From contig NZ_JASCXN010000032.1 in NCBI RefSeq assembly GCF_030010625.1, positions 34,370 through 98,369 of the forward strand: a stretch of 64,000 nucleotides of DNA, written 5' to 3'. This DNA comes from Streptomyces sp. CC208A. Its GTDB lineage: Bacteria; Actinomycetota; Actinomycetes; Streptomycetales; Streptomycetaceae. Below are positions 8,516-15,558 of this stretch, in pieces (position 1 is the stretch's first letter; every line of letters starts with the position of its first letter). The position numbers were made by a program, and so were the translations under genes. The notes beneath the pieces were generated by a model. The model made no database searches, was not told the origin of the DNA, and saw nothing but the letters and a program-made list of their open reading frames with translations.

Positions 8516-9406
8516 ATGCTGGAACTAGCCATCGCCCTCCTGGCCGGCCTCTCGGTGGCCGGCTTCGCCTACGGCCTGCGCCTCTACCGCGCCGACGCCC
8601 GCCTCCCCGACGACCTCCGCCTCGCCCTGGAGGTCGGTTCGACCCGCACCGGCGCCGTCGACTCGGCGGTCGACCGCCTCGGCATGCGCTGGTCGCCCAC
8701 GATCCTCCGCTGGATGGGCCCGAAGCGCGTCGACAAGGTCCGCCGCCGCATCGACCTGGCGGGCAACCCCGGCGGCCTGACGATCGACCGCTACGGCGCG
8801 AGGCGGGCCGTCTACGGCTTCCTGGGCGGCGTAGGCGCCCTGCTGATGCTGAGCAAGGGCTCGTACGTGACGGCGGCCCTCCTCGTGGCCTTCGGCGCCT
8901 TCTGGACGGAGGTCGGCATCTGGTCGGCGGTCCGCATCCGCAAGGACCAGATCGAACGCACCCTCCCCGACTTCCTGGACGTCCTGGCGGTGGTCGTCTC
9001 GGCGGGCCTCGGCTTCCGCCAGGCGCTGGAGCGTGTGGCGGAGAAGTACGAGGGCCCCTGGTCCGACGAACTCCGCATCACCCTCCGCCAGATGGACATG
9101 GGCGTCCCCCGCCGCCAGGCCTTCGACGAACTCCGCCGCCGCAACGACTCGGAGCAGGTGGCCCAGTTCGTGACGGCGTTGCAGCAGGGCGAGGAGCTGG
9201 GCGCCCCCATCGTCGACACCCTGATCCAGATCGCGGAGGACATGCGCCGCACAGACGCCCAGAACGCCCGCCGCAAGGCGGCGAAGGCAGTCCCGAAGGC
9301 GACCATGGTCATCACGACGCTGATGGTCCCGGCGACGATGATCCTGCTGGGCGCGGGCCTGTTCCTGGGGACGGGGACGGACCTCGGCTCGATCGCGGGG
9401 GAGTGA
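8516..9406 (+). CDS. TadC-like type II/IV secretion platform protein
   Basis: Partner of the preceding TadB-like protein (296 residues). Membrane helices lie at about residues 3-20, 98-140 and 270-292. The F domain shows LPDFLDVLAVVVSAGLGFRQ and FVTALQQGEELGAPIVDTL, typical of TadC. It ends the assembly half of the locus. The next gene starts within 20 bases but is not a recognised pilus gene, so either a foreign gene was inserted here or the operon reads into an accessory function. Confidence 0.92.
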   Translation: MLELAIALLAGLSVAGFAYGLRLYRADARLPDDLRLALEVGSTRTGAVDSAVDRLGMRWSPTILRWMGPKRVDKVRRRIDLAGNPGGLTIDRYGARRAVYGFLGGVGALLMLSKGSYVTAALLVAFGAFWTEVGIWSAVRIRKDQIERTLPDFLDVLAVVVSAGLGFRQALERVAEKYEGPWSDELRITLRQMDMGVPRRQAFDELRRRNDSEQVAQFVTALQQGEELGAPIVDTLIQIAEDMRRTDAQNARRKAAKAVPKATMVITTLMVPATMILLGAGLFLGTGTDLGSIAGE

Positions 9407-9423
9407 GCGATGGAGTGAGTGAT

Positions 9424-9969
9424 ATGGACCAGACAGAGGTACTGCTCATCGGGGGGCGCGCCGGCGTCGGCAAGACGACGGTGGCGTGGGAGGTCTCGGC
9501 GCGTCTGCGCGCCGCGCTGGTCGACCACTGCGTCATAGAAGGCGACTTCATGGCGCAGGTGCATCCCGCTCCGGACGGGGACCCCCAGCGCGAGAAGATC
9601 GCCGAGCGCAATCTGACGGCGCTCTGGTCGAACTACGCCGATCTCGGCCATCGCCGCCTGATCTACACGCAGACGGTGAGCGTTCTGGCCGAGAACGAGG
9701 GCATGTTCCGGCGCGCCATGGGTGCGGACGTCAGGATCGTGCGGGTGGTGCTCACCGCGACGGATGCCACGGCCCGCGAGCGGCTGACGGGGAGGGAACA
9801 GGGCTCGGAGCTGGAGCAGGAGCTGAAGAGCAGCGCCCGTAAGGCGCGGATCCTGGATGAGCGGGCACCGGCGGACGCGGTGCGGGTGGTGACCGACGGA
9901 CGTTCCGTGGTCGACATAGCGCGCGAGGTGGTGGGGGCGGCCGGCTGGCTGGGCGGCGCCTCCGGTTAG
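9424..9969 (+). CDS. P-loop kinase-like protein
   Basis: A soluble P-loop protein of 181 residues with Walker A GGRAGVGKTT close to the N terminus (about residues 10-19). The phrase HCVIEGDFMAQVHP looks like the substrate-binding segment of small-molecule kinases in the AAA_33/chloramphenicol-phosphotransferase-like group. A lid-like Arg-rich segment (ARERLTGREQGSELEQ) follows. The substrate cannot be told from sequence. I chose the ATG with GGAG eight bases upstream; an alternative GTG overlaps the TadC stop. Codon use is less biased than in the Tad genes before it, which supports a separate origin. A 13-bp tandem repeat begins just behind its stop. Confidence 0.75.
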   Translation: MDQTEVLLIGGRAGVGKTTVAWEVSARLRAALVDHCVIEGDFMAQVHPAPDGDPQREKIAERNLTALWSNYADLGHRRLIYTQTVSVLAENEGMFRRAMGADVRIVRVVLTATDATARERLTGREQGSELEQELKSSARKARILDERAPADAVRVVTDGRSVVDIAREVVGAAGWLGGASG

Positions 9970-9976
9970 CCGCGGC

Positions 9977-10015
9977 GGGCGGTTTGTGCGGCCGGTTTGT
10001 GCGGCCGGTTTGTGC
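9977..10015. repeat. 13-bp tandem repeat, three copies
   Basis: Three adjacent copies of GGCCGGTTTGTGC (the first differs at one base) begin eight bases after the kinase stop codon. No protein is encoded here. Confidence 0.85.
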
Positions 10016-10108
10016 GGCGGTGGGCGGCCCGCCGCTGACCGCGAACCGGACCGGCCGGGCATCGCCGGCTCGATCCGGTCCCGGTCCCGTTCCCGTCAGG
10101 GGCGATGG

Positions 10109-10342
10109 TCAGTCGTCGTCACCGTCCCGCCGTCGGTCCCGGTCCTCGAAGAGTTCCAGCACGTCCGGCAGGGGCGAGTAGTGCGGCGCGCACGCCGGGC
10201 AGGCGTAGACGTTGAACCCGGGCCCGGAGCTCTGGTGCACCTCGGCGACGACGACCGGCTCCGCGGTGATGGCGCAGCACCGCACGCACATCCGCACGGG
10301 CCGCCGCGCGGGGCCGGGGAGCGGCAGGGCGCCGTCCCTCAC
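10109..10342 (-). CDS. Small CxxC protein
   Basis: A 77-residue protein with two Cys pairs: MCVRCC near residue 18 and YACPACAPHY around residues 46-55. This suggests a small zinc-binding fold. The C terminus is acidic and Arg-rich. The GTG start overlaps the stop of the upstream small gene (GTGA), so the two are translationally coupled. I recall similar pairs of short genes beside GntR-type regulators in other streptomycetes, without a known function. The lack of signal peptide points to the cytoplasm. Confidence 0.7.
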   Translation of the reverse strand: MRDGALPLPGPARRPVRMCVRCCAITAEPVVVAEVHQSSGPGFNVYACPACAPHYSPLPDVLELFEDRDRRRDGDDD

Positions 10343-10677
10343 GCGACCCCCAGCCCATGCAGGTCCCGGGTGTCCAGGTCGATCCCGAAGTCGGCGGCGA
10401 GCACGAGCACGAGCCGCCGCTGCCGCTGCCGAGCCCGTTCCTTCCGCCGCTCCTCGGCGACGAGGTAGGGCCGGACGAGGACGGAGGCGGCGCCGTCGAG
10501 GGGAAGGTCGAGGCCGTAGGGGGAGCGGGGTGCGGGGAGGGGGAGGGGGAGGGGGAGGGGGAGGGCGGTTGGTGGGGTGCGGCGGTGGTACGGCGACGGG
10601 GCTGGTGTCGCGGTAGCGGCGGGCGGACGGAAGGCGACCCTCGCCCATGCGACGAGGGCGCGGATAAGCTGCGACAT
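10339..10677 (-). CDS. Small conserved protein with Leu-Pro repeat
   Basis: A 112-residue cytoplasmic protein. The N terminus (MSQLIRALVAWARVAFRPP) and the C-terminal half (SPYGLDLPLDGAASVLVRPY, then LVLAADFGIDLDT) look like conserved segments. The middle is a low-complexity Pro-rich linker with LPLPLPLPLP encoded by a hexanucleotide repeat. No function is known to me. It is transcribed divergently from the GntR-type gene across a 168-base gap with a 10-bp repeat array, so that regulator probably controls it. Confidence 0.7.
   Translation of the reverse strand: MSQLIRALVAWARVAFRPPAATATPAPSPYHRRTPPTALPLPLPLPLPAPRSPYGLDLPLDGAASVLVRPYLVAEERRKERARQRQRRLVLVLAADFGIDLDTRDLHGLGVA
10534..10563. repeat. 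GGGGAG hexamer repeat, five copies
   Basis: Five perfect GGGGAG units inside the small minus-strand gene, encoding alternating Leu-Pro. The plus strand is a run of G4 blocks and could fold into a G-quadruplex on the template strand. Confidence 0.85.
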
Positions 10678-10762
10678 GTCGACCTGCTTCTTTCAGGTTG
10701 GCCACGCCCCGGGAGTCCTGATCCGACTCGCCGGGGCCTTTCATGTCGGCAGCGTAACTGAT

Positions 10763-10802
10763 GCCGACAGTAGTCGACAGTGGACGGCAGTGGTTGACAG
10801 TT
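10763..10802. promoter_or_regulatory. Four-copy 10-bp repeat, candidate GntR operator
   Basis: Four consecutive decamers, GCCGACAGTA, GTCGACAGTG, GACGGCAGTG and GTTGACAGTT, lie in the gap between the divergent small gene and the GntR-type gene. A related GTCGG follows. One helical turn per unit puts every copy on the same DNA face. The last unit contains TTGACA, a possible -35 for the regulator. Confidence 0.6.
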
Positions 10803-10845
10803 GTCGGCGATGCGCGAACGTTGTCGGATGCTTATGTTCGATTGC

Positions 10846-11112
10846 GTGACAGAGCAGATCAATCCCGGCGCCGCCGCCTACCACTACGAACAGCTCGCGA
10901 AGATCCTGGAGGGCAGGATCAGGAGCGGGGAGTTCCCGGCGGGGGTGCGCCTGCCCGGTGAGCTGGTCCTCTCCCAGGAGTACGGCGTCGGCTCCAACAC
11001 CGTCCGCCGAGCCCTCGACATCCTGCGCGAGCGGGAGCTGATCGTGACGGTGCGCGCGAGGGGCTCCTTTGTGGCCGAGCGACTGCCCGACGCCGACGGG
11101 GCCGGTGACTGA
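10846..11112 (+). CDS. Short GntR-family regulator (DNA-binding domain only)
   Basis: An 88-residue protein that is little more than a winged helix-turn-helix. Key segments are YEQLAKILEGRIRSGEFPAG, the GntR core LPGELVLSQEYGVGSNTVRR and RGSFVAERLP at the wing. There is no effector domain, so it either binds DNA constitutively or pairs with another protein. GTG at 10846 gives the usual short N terminus; an ATG 16 bases upstream is in another frame. It faces two small genes on the other strand, an arrangement I recall from other streptomycete genomes. Confidence 0.85.
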   Translation: MTEQINPGAAAYHYEQLAKILEGRIRSGEFPAGVRLPGELVLSQEYGVGSNTVRRALDILRERELIVTVRARGSFVAERLPDADGAGD

Positions 11113-11242
11113 CGCACAGGCGTCCGCGCCCTCGCCCGCACGTCTACAACTGTCTCGATCTCACCTCGGGTTGACGATCCCCCTTCGCACGGGCAACCGC
11201 ATGTGACAGAGTGCTGACCGAGTGTGGGAGGGGTGGCCGTTG

Positions 11243-11407
11243 ATGCACGTGATCGTCAGGAGCCTGAACAACCAGCGTGTCGACGCAACTTGCCGCATCA
11301 CCGAGCGGGCGGCCGACCGTCACGGAGACCACGTCTTCGCCGAACTCCCCGCCCGCACACGCGCCGAGGCCATAGCCTCCTTGCTGGGCCCCAGGCCCAC
11401 CCGATGA
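11243..11407 (+). CDS. Small unknown protein upstream of the Flp pilin
   Basis: A 54-residue soluble protein starting MHVIVRSLNNQRVDATCRIT, with GGGAGGGG nine bases before the ATG. There is one Cys, no membrane segment and no recognised fold; the charged C-terminal half (ELPARTRAEAIASLLG) is likely helical. It stands 96 bases before the flp gene on the same strand and is separated from it by a long inverted repeat. The codon pattern looks coding, but the short length keeps confidence moderate. Confidence 0.5.
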   Translation: MHVIVRSLNNQRVDATCRITERAADRHGDHVFAELPARTRAEAIASLLGPRPTR

Positions 11408-11430
11408 CCCGGGCCCGCACCAGGGCCCAC

Positions 11431-11470
11431 GGGTACGGTACGCCGTCCCTCCGGTCGGCGGACCGTACCC
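11431..11470. terminator. Long inverted repeat ahead of flp
   Basis: Arms 11431-11445 and 11456-11470 (GGGTACGGTACGCCG against CGGCGGACCGTACCC) pair over 15 bases with one mismatch and a 10-base loop. It may terminate upstream transcription, or it may form a 5' structure in the flp mRNA that protects an abundant pilin message. Confidence 0.5.
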
Positions 11471-11503
11471 AAGCGCAGGCGTCTGACAGCGGAGGGGAGC
11501 ACG

Positions 11504-11713
11504 ATGTACGACGCGATGCTGAAGGCTCTGACAAGACTGCGACACCACGCGCCGCCCCGCGACGACCGGGGCCAGACGGCGGTGGAGTACCTGGGGATCA
11601 TCGTGGTGGTGGCAGCCATCATCATCGCCATCGCTGGAACCGACATCGGCAGCTCGATCATGGATGCGATCACCGAAAAAATCAGTGCGATCACCGGTGG
11701 CGGTGGGGGGTAG
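11504..11713 (+). CDS. Flp-type major pilin
   Basis: A 69-residue prepilin. A basic leader ends in DDRGQTAVEYLGI, where prepilin peptidase cleaves and the mature Glu is at position +5. One hydrophobic helix (IIVVVAAIIIAIAGTDIG) follows, then a short amphipathic tail ending in glycines. This is the Flp/Fap pilin fold that the Tad machine polymerises. GGAGGGGAG precedes the ATG. Codons such as GAA AAA ATC AGT are unlike the C-ending bias of tadA-tadC. The six-G run just before the stop matters for the next gene. Confidence 0.9.
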   Translation: MYDAMLKALTRLRHHAPPRDDRGQTAVEYLGIIVVVAAIIIAIAGTDIGSSIMDAITEKISAITGGGGG

Positions 11714-11754
11714 GGGGCGTTCGAGCAGACGAGGGTCAGGCGTTTCCCGCTTAC

Positions 11755-12363
11755 GTGACAGTAATCGCGGGGCTTCTGTTCCTGGCCTTCGTCTACTTCG
11801 CTGTCGGGCAGGCCGCAGTCCTTCGCAACGGCGCTCAGACGGCTGCCGACGCGGCAGCCCTCGGGGCAGCCCAGGACGCTCGGGAGCAACTCCGGGAGGG
11901 TTGGCTCAAGGTGATAGGCGATCCGGCTCAGTGGCAGCGATTCGTTCGGGGCGAGGGATACGCCGTGGAACGCTCCTGCCAGAGGGCCGCCGAGTTCGCC
12001 TCGCGCAACGATGCCGAGGTCAATGACTGCGTGCCGCTGGATTTCGGCTTCACCGTGACTGTGCAGACCGAGGGCACGGTCGGTGAGTCGATCGTCCCGG
12101 GTACGGACGAGCGGCGCGCCACGGCCACCGCCTCTGCGGTGGTCGAGCCACTGTGTAGGTTCGATCCGCCCGAGCCGAGCCCTGAACCGACCCCTGAACC
12201 GGATCCGTCCAGTACGCCGCCCGAGGAGCCTGAGGAAGAGGATCCCGACCCGATCTCGGGCCTCACCTGCGACGGCGAGCCTTGGGAGATCGACCCAGAG
12301 GACCCCGTGCTACCCGGAGTCGATGACCTCTTCCGCGTTCGACTGACCAGTGACGACGAGTAA
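11755..12363 (+). CDS. TadG-like pilus protein (start uncertain)
   Basis: A membrane-anchored protein with VIAGLLFLAFVYFAVGQAAV, then RNGAQTAADAAALGAAQDAR as in streptomycete TadG/TadE relatives. After it come a Cys-containing extracellular domain and a Pro/Glu-rich tail (PEPSPEPTPEPDP). The conserved start DEGQAFPAY is encoded just upstream (11728 onward), but no ATG, GTG, TTG or CTG precedes it in frame between it and the Flp region. The only in-frame start is the GTG at 11755, inside the helix region and without a good Shine-Dalgarno. The true start is therefore unresolved (non-canonical codon, shift from flp, or base error). The gene follows flp and precedes a lipoprotein gene. Confidence 0.7.
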   Translation: MTVIAGLLFLAFVYFAVGQAAVLRNGAQTAADAAALGAAQDAREQLREGWLKVIGDPAQWQRFVRGEGYAVERSCQRAAEFASRNDAEVNDCVPLDFGFTVTVQTEGTVGESIVPGTDERRATATASAVVEPLCRFDPPEPSPEPTPEPDPSSTPPEEPEEEDPDPISGLTCDGEPWEIDPEDPVLPGVDDLFRVRLTSDDE

Positions 12364-12377
12364 AGGAAGCGCTCTTC

Positions 12378-12950
12378 ATGGACGTCTCGTACGTGAGAGG
12401 GGGGCTCATCGCCTTCGCGGTGGCGGCCTCTTTGGCTGTTACCGGCTGTGGGGCCGATGCCGAACCCAAGTTGTCTAACAAGCCGGCGACCACGACGCCG
12501 CAACCCCAGCAGCCAACGACCACCACGGCGGAGCAGCTCACTGAAGAACCGGCGGAGACGATCGCCCTCGCCAAGGGGCAGAAGGGACTGGAACTGGCTA
12601 TCACGCTCGCCGAGCGCGATGAGGGTGGCTTCCTCACCATCAAGGGTGTGCTGAAGAACAGCGCTGACTCCCCGGCCGTCCTACCAGCCAAGATGAGGGG
12701 CGACGAGACCGAGGTGGTCAAGCACGGCAAGTCCCTCGGCGGAGCCACCCTCGTAGACCCCGTCGGCAAGAAGCGCTACTACGTCCTACGCGACACCGAC
12801 GGCCGCCCCCTCACCACCACAGGTCTCGACAGCCTGGGCCCCGGCAAGTCCACCGCCGTCTTCATGCAGTTCCCCGCGCCCCCCGCCTCCACCACCGAGG
12901 TCTCGTTCCAACTGCCCACCTTCGAACCCGCCACCCTCAAGCTCTCCTGA
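12378..12950 (+). CDS. Lipoprotein of the pilus locus
   Basis: A 190-residue predicted lipoprotein. The signal peptide has hydrophobic core LIAFAVAASLAV and lipobox VTGC with Cys at about residue 24. A Thr/Pro/Gln-rich spacer (residues ~35-60) suited to crossing the cell wall follows, then a beta-rich domain (LELAITLAERDEGGFLTIKG). AAGGAAG precedes the ATG. It lies 14 bases behind the TadG-like gene and 9 bases before the OmpA-family gene, so it is probably an envelope component of the same structure. The family is not recognised. Confidence 0.8.
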   Translation: MDVSYVRGGLIAFAVAASLAVTGCGADAEPKLSNKPATTTPQPQQPTTTTAEQLTEEPAETIALAKGQKGLELAITLAERDEGGFLTIKGVLKNSADSPAVLPAKMRGDETEVVKHGKSLGGATLVDPVGKKRYYVLRDTDGRPLTTTGLDSLGPGKSTAVFMQFPAPPASTTEVSFQLPTFEPATLKLS

Positions 12951-12959
12951 GGCGACGTC

Positions 12960-13601
12960 ATGACAACGACGACAGGACGATCAGGACGACGGCGCAGGCT
13001 GGCCGCGCTCGCGGTCGTGGCGATCACGGTGTGGCCGCTCAGCTCAGGCGAGGCCCTCGCCGACGACCCACCCGGCACCACCTCCACCTCCCCGCCCCCC
13101 GCCATCGACCCCAACTCCCCCGGCCTGATGCTCCCCGACGGTGCCACGCTCGCGCCCGCCAAGGTGCTTGACATCAAGCAGATCGTCGAGGAGGAGGGCG
13201 GCGAGCAGCGGCGCGAGGACACGAACGTCGACGTGACGTTCGCGCTCCAGGCCGAGGTGCTGTTCCCGAAGGACAGTGCCAAGCTCAGCCCCGCCGCCAC
13301 CACCCGTATCCGGGCCATCGCCGCCGAGGTGCGGACGCAGGGGTCGGGCCGGGTGCGGGTCTTCGGGTTCACGGACAACCTGGGGTCGTACGAGCACGGT
13401 CTCAAGCTCTCCAAGGAGCGCGCGGTCGCCGTCCAGCAGGTCCTGGCGCGCGAGCTGGACCCGGGGACCTCGTACGACATCCGGGGCTACAGCGAGGACT
13501 ACCCGATCGCCGACAACCGCACCGAGGAGGGCCGGAAGAAGAACCGCCGCGTGGAGATCTCCTTCCCCCGCACCACGGCCGGACCCCCTGCCGCTCCCTG
13601 A
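12960..13601 (+). CDS. OmpA-family secreted protein
   Basis: A 213-residue exported protein with signal peptide (residues ~1-35, ending GEALADD), a Pro/Thr linker and a C-terminal OmpA domain. The domain (about 85-205) shows VLFPKDSAKLSPAATTRI, VFGFTDNLGSYEHGLKLS and RGYSEDYPIADNRTEEGRKK, whose NRRVEI ending is typical. OmpA domains bind the diaminopimelate of peptidoglycan, so in this Gram-positive the protein could anchor the pilus to the wall. It closes the block of same-strand genes; the next gene is convergent after 19 bases. Confidence 0.9.
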   Translation: MTTTTGRSGRRRRLAALAVVAITVWPLSSGEALADDPPGTTSTSPPPAIDPNSPGLMLPDGATLAPAKVLDIKQIVEEEGGEQRREDTNVDVTFALQAEVLFPKDSAKLSPAATTRIRAIAAEVRTQGSGRVRVFGFTDNLGSYEHGLKLSKERAVAVQQVLARELDPGTSYDIRGYSEDYPIADNRTEEGRKKNRRVEISFPRTTAGPPAAP

Positions 13602-13620
13602 CGACCGGCGAATCCACCCC

Positions 13621-14442
13621 TCAGGCGCGTACGTCGTGCATCCGCCCCCGGATCTCGGCCACCCGCGACCGCACCTGCGCAGCCGGAAGGACACCGCTCT
13701 CCGTACGGCGTTCGGGGTACTCGCCCCGGCAGGGCCCGCAGTCGCCGTCCTGGAGGGTGTCCGTGTACCCGGGCGCGCCGCAGGTGCCGCATTCGAGGAT
13801 GCGGGGCGGCGCGGGGGTGCGCCGGACGGGCGGCGGCGGCAGCTTGTCGGTGAGGCGGCGGCGTACGAGGCCGGCGGGGTGGTGGACGGACTGCGGGAGG
13901 CCGGCGGTGAGGGCGCGCAGGACGCTCTCCTCGTCGGCGTCCCGCTCGAACCACTCCTCCACCAGCGGCATCAGCGCCCGGCACTCGACATGCGAGAGCG
14001 ACAGCGCGGAGTTCGTACGCCCGAGCGCGGCGAGCAGGATGTACGCCCGCGACCGCCTCGGTCCCGCCGACTCCTTCGGCACGTCGCCCTGTTGGAAGGC
14101 GGCCCACCACCGACTGTCACGCGGGGTCCGCGAGAACCACGTTCGAGTGACCCACTTCCCGCCGAGGCACTCCCGCCCCCGCCGCAGATGCCCGGCCCGC
14201 TGGATGCGGTTGAGCGCGGTCCGGAGGGCGCACTGCCCGTACGGCAGCTGCTTGGCCAGCGTCTTCACCGAGATGTCGCTGCCGTCGGGCAGCCGGTCGA
14301 TGTACGCGGCGATGGCGGCCTCGCGGGCCGGAAGATGGGCGAAGTCCTGCCGTCCACGGGCTTCCTGCTGCGGCGCGGACCGCTTGCCGTACCCCGGACT
14401 GGCCAGGGGGTGGAGGGCATCACTAAACTCGGCATCAGCCAT
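13621..14442 (-). CDS. Helix-turn-helix protein with C-terminal zinc ribbon
   Basis: A 273-residue DNA-binding protein of a type common in streptomycetes and often labelled MarR-like. The conserved N-terminal part reads RQDFAHLPAREAAIAAYIDR and contains a winged HTH (SVKTLAKQLPYGQCALRTAL). The middle includes RSRAYILLAALGRTN. The C terminus has CGTCGAPGYTD then CGPCRGEYP, a zinc ribbon. GGAG precedes the ATG at nine-base spacing. Many paralogues occur per genome and I know of no assigned role. It is convergent with the OmpA gene and unlikely to belong to the pilus operon. Confidence 0.75.
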   Translation of the reverse strand: MADAEFSDALHPLASPGYGKRSAPQQEARGRQDFAHLPAREAAIAAYIDRLPDGSDISVKTLAKQLPYGQCALRTALNRIQRAGHLRRGRECLGGKWVTRTWFSRTPRDSRWWAAFQQGDVPKESAGPRRSRAYILLAALGRTNSALSLSHVECRALMPLVEEWFERDADEESVLRALTAGLPQSVHHPAGLVRRRLTDKLPPPPVRRTPAPPRILECGTCGAPGYTDTLQDGDCGPCRGEYPERRTESGVLPAAQVRSRVAEIRGRMHDVRA

Positions 14443-15060
14443 GAGGATCGACTCCGTAGCGTTGCGATCTTGATGGTGAGACCCTCGCAAGGTGTTCGCA
14501 GCACCTGGTGGGGGTCGACTTCTTTCACAAGCCTGACGCCACGCTAAGCGCTTATGACGCTCCGTGGCAAGTCCGCAACTCTTCGCACCCGCGCCGCCCA
14601 ACTCGCAGGGTGGGAGGGCGGGTTGTCCAGGCCCGTACCCCATCCCCAGAACACCGCCCGAACCCCGGACCTTAAGCTTCGGGCCGACCGGCCCATGCCG
14701 GGGTGAAGGCGGGCGCGATGTCCCGGCGGGCATCCCGGACCCTTTCCGTTTCCGCCCGCCCTCGCCCCCGCCCCTGCCCCCGCCGCCGACGGCCCCGGGG
14801 TCATCGATCGCCCCCGGGCGCCGACGGCCGTCCGGAATCGGCCTCACCGCGACCGGCCCGGCCTCGCGCCGCGAGCTCGTCGGCATCCCGCGCTCCCTGG
14901 GCGTCACCGCTGACTTTGGTCCGATCGGCTGGATGTGCCGGTGGTTCGTGCCGGGGCGCTCCGTGCGGCGCTGGGGCCGAGGTTATGAAGGGAATCGAAC
15001 GAAATCGGATGAGAGTTCGCCATCCGGTCATCCTCGAACATCAATCCCAGGAGTCGCGCG
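14443..15060. other. Non-coding gap with divergent promoters
   Basis: This 618-base gap separates the HTH gene (minus) and a secreted-protein gene (plus). I see no coding pattern in any frame, no tRNA and no clear hairpin. CAGGAG just before 15061 is the ribosome site of the next gene. The lower-GC stretch at about 14450-14580 is the likely promoter area for the HTH gene. Confidence 0.5.
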
Positions 15061-15558
15061 ATGCGTCCCATCAGAGCGGCCGGCCTCGGCACGGCCACGC
15101 TGGTCACCCTCCTCGCCTTCACCCCCGTCGCGGCCGTCGCGACGGACGCCGGCCCCACCCAGGCCACGGGCAAGACCCCGACCATCACAGTCCTGGCCGA
15201 GGTGCAGCAGGCGACCCGCTTCCCCGTCACCCCCGGCACCGTCTCGCAGGGCGATCGGGTCGTCGTCCGCTCGGACCTCTTCGACGAGGCGCACAACAAG
15301 GTCGGCGAGACCCACGGCAGCTGCACCACCACCCGGGGCGGCGACGATGAAGCGGAGCAGTGCCTCGTGACCTACGTCCTCCCGGGCGGCCAGATCACCA
15401 CGCAGGGCGTGTACTTCGACTACCTCGACCAGGGTCCCTTCGACGCCGCGATCACCGGCGGCACCGGGAAGTACGAGAAGGCTCGCGGCTCGGTCCACTC
15501 CGAGACGATCGCCACGGACCCGAAGGTCGTGAGGCGCTTCACGATCCACCTCGCCTGA
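15061..15558 (+). CDS. Secreted allene-oxide-cyclase-like barrel protein (copy 1)
   Basis: A 165-residue secreted protein: signal peptide to about residue 28 (VTLLAFTPVAAVATDA), then a dirigent/allene oxide cyclase-like beta barrel. Typical strands are GDRVVVRSDLFDEAHNKVGE, CLVTYVLPGGQITTQGVYF and ITGGTGKYEKARGSV; the ITGGTGxYxxARG turn is the family hallmark. Two Cys (CTTT and CLVT) could form a disulfide. The bacterial function is unknown to me. A second, divergent copy lies at 47423-47926. CAGGAG precedes the ATG. Confidence 0.8.
   Translation: MRPIRAAGLGTATLVTLLAFTPVAAVATDAGPTQATGKTPTITVLAEVQQATRFPVTPGTVSQGDRVVVRSDLFDEAHNKVGETHGSCTTTRGGDDEAEQCLVTYVLPGGQITTQGVYFDYLDQGPFDAAITGGTGKYEKARGSVHSETIATDPKVVRRFTIHLA

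Noticed and set aside
9403..9423. GTG start of the kinase gene overlapping the TadC stop
   Set aside because: The ATG at 9424 has a well-placed GGAG, and the extra residues (MSDGVSD) are not part of the P-loop fold.
14443..15060. Small RNA or gene in the large gap
   Set aside because: No terminator-like hairpin or coding pattern could be supported by eye.
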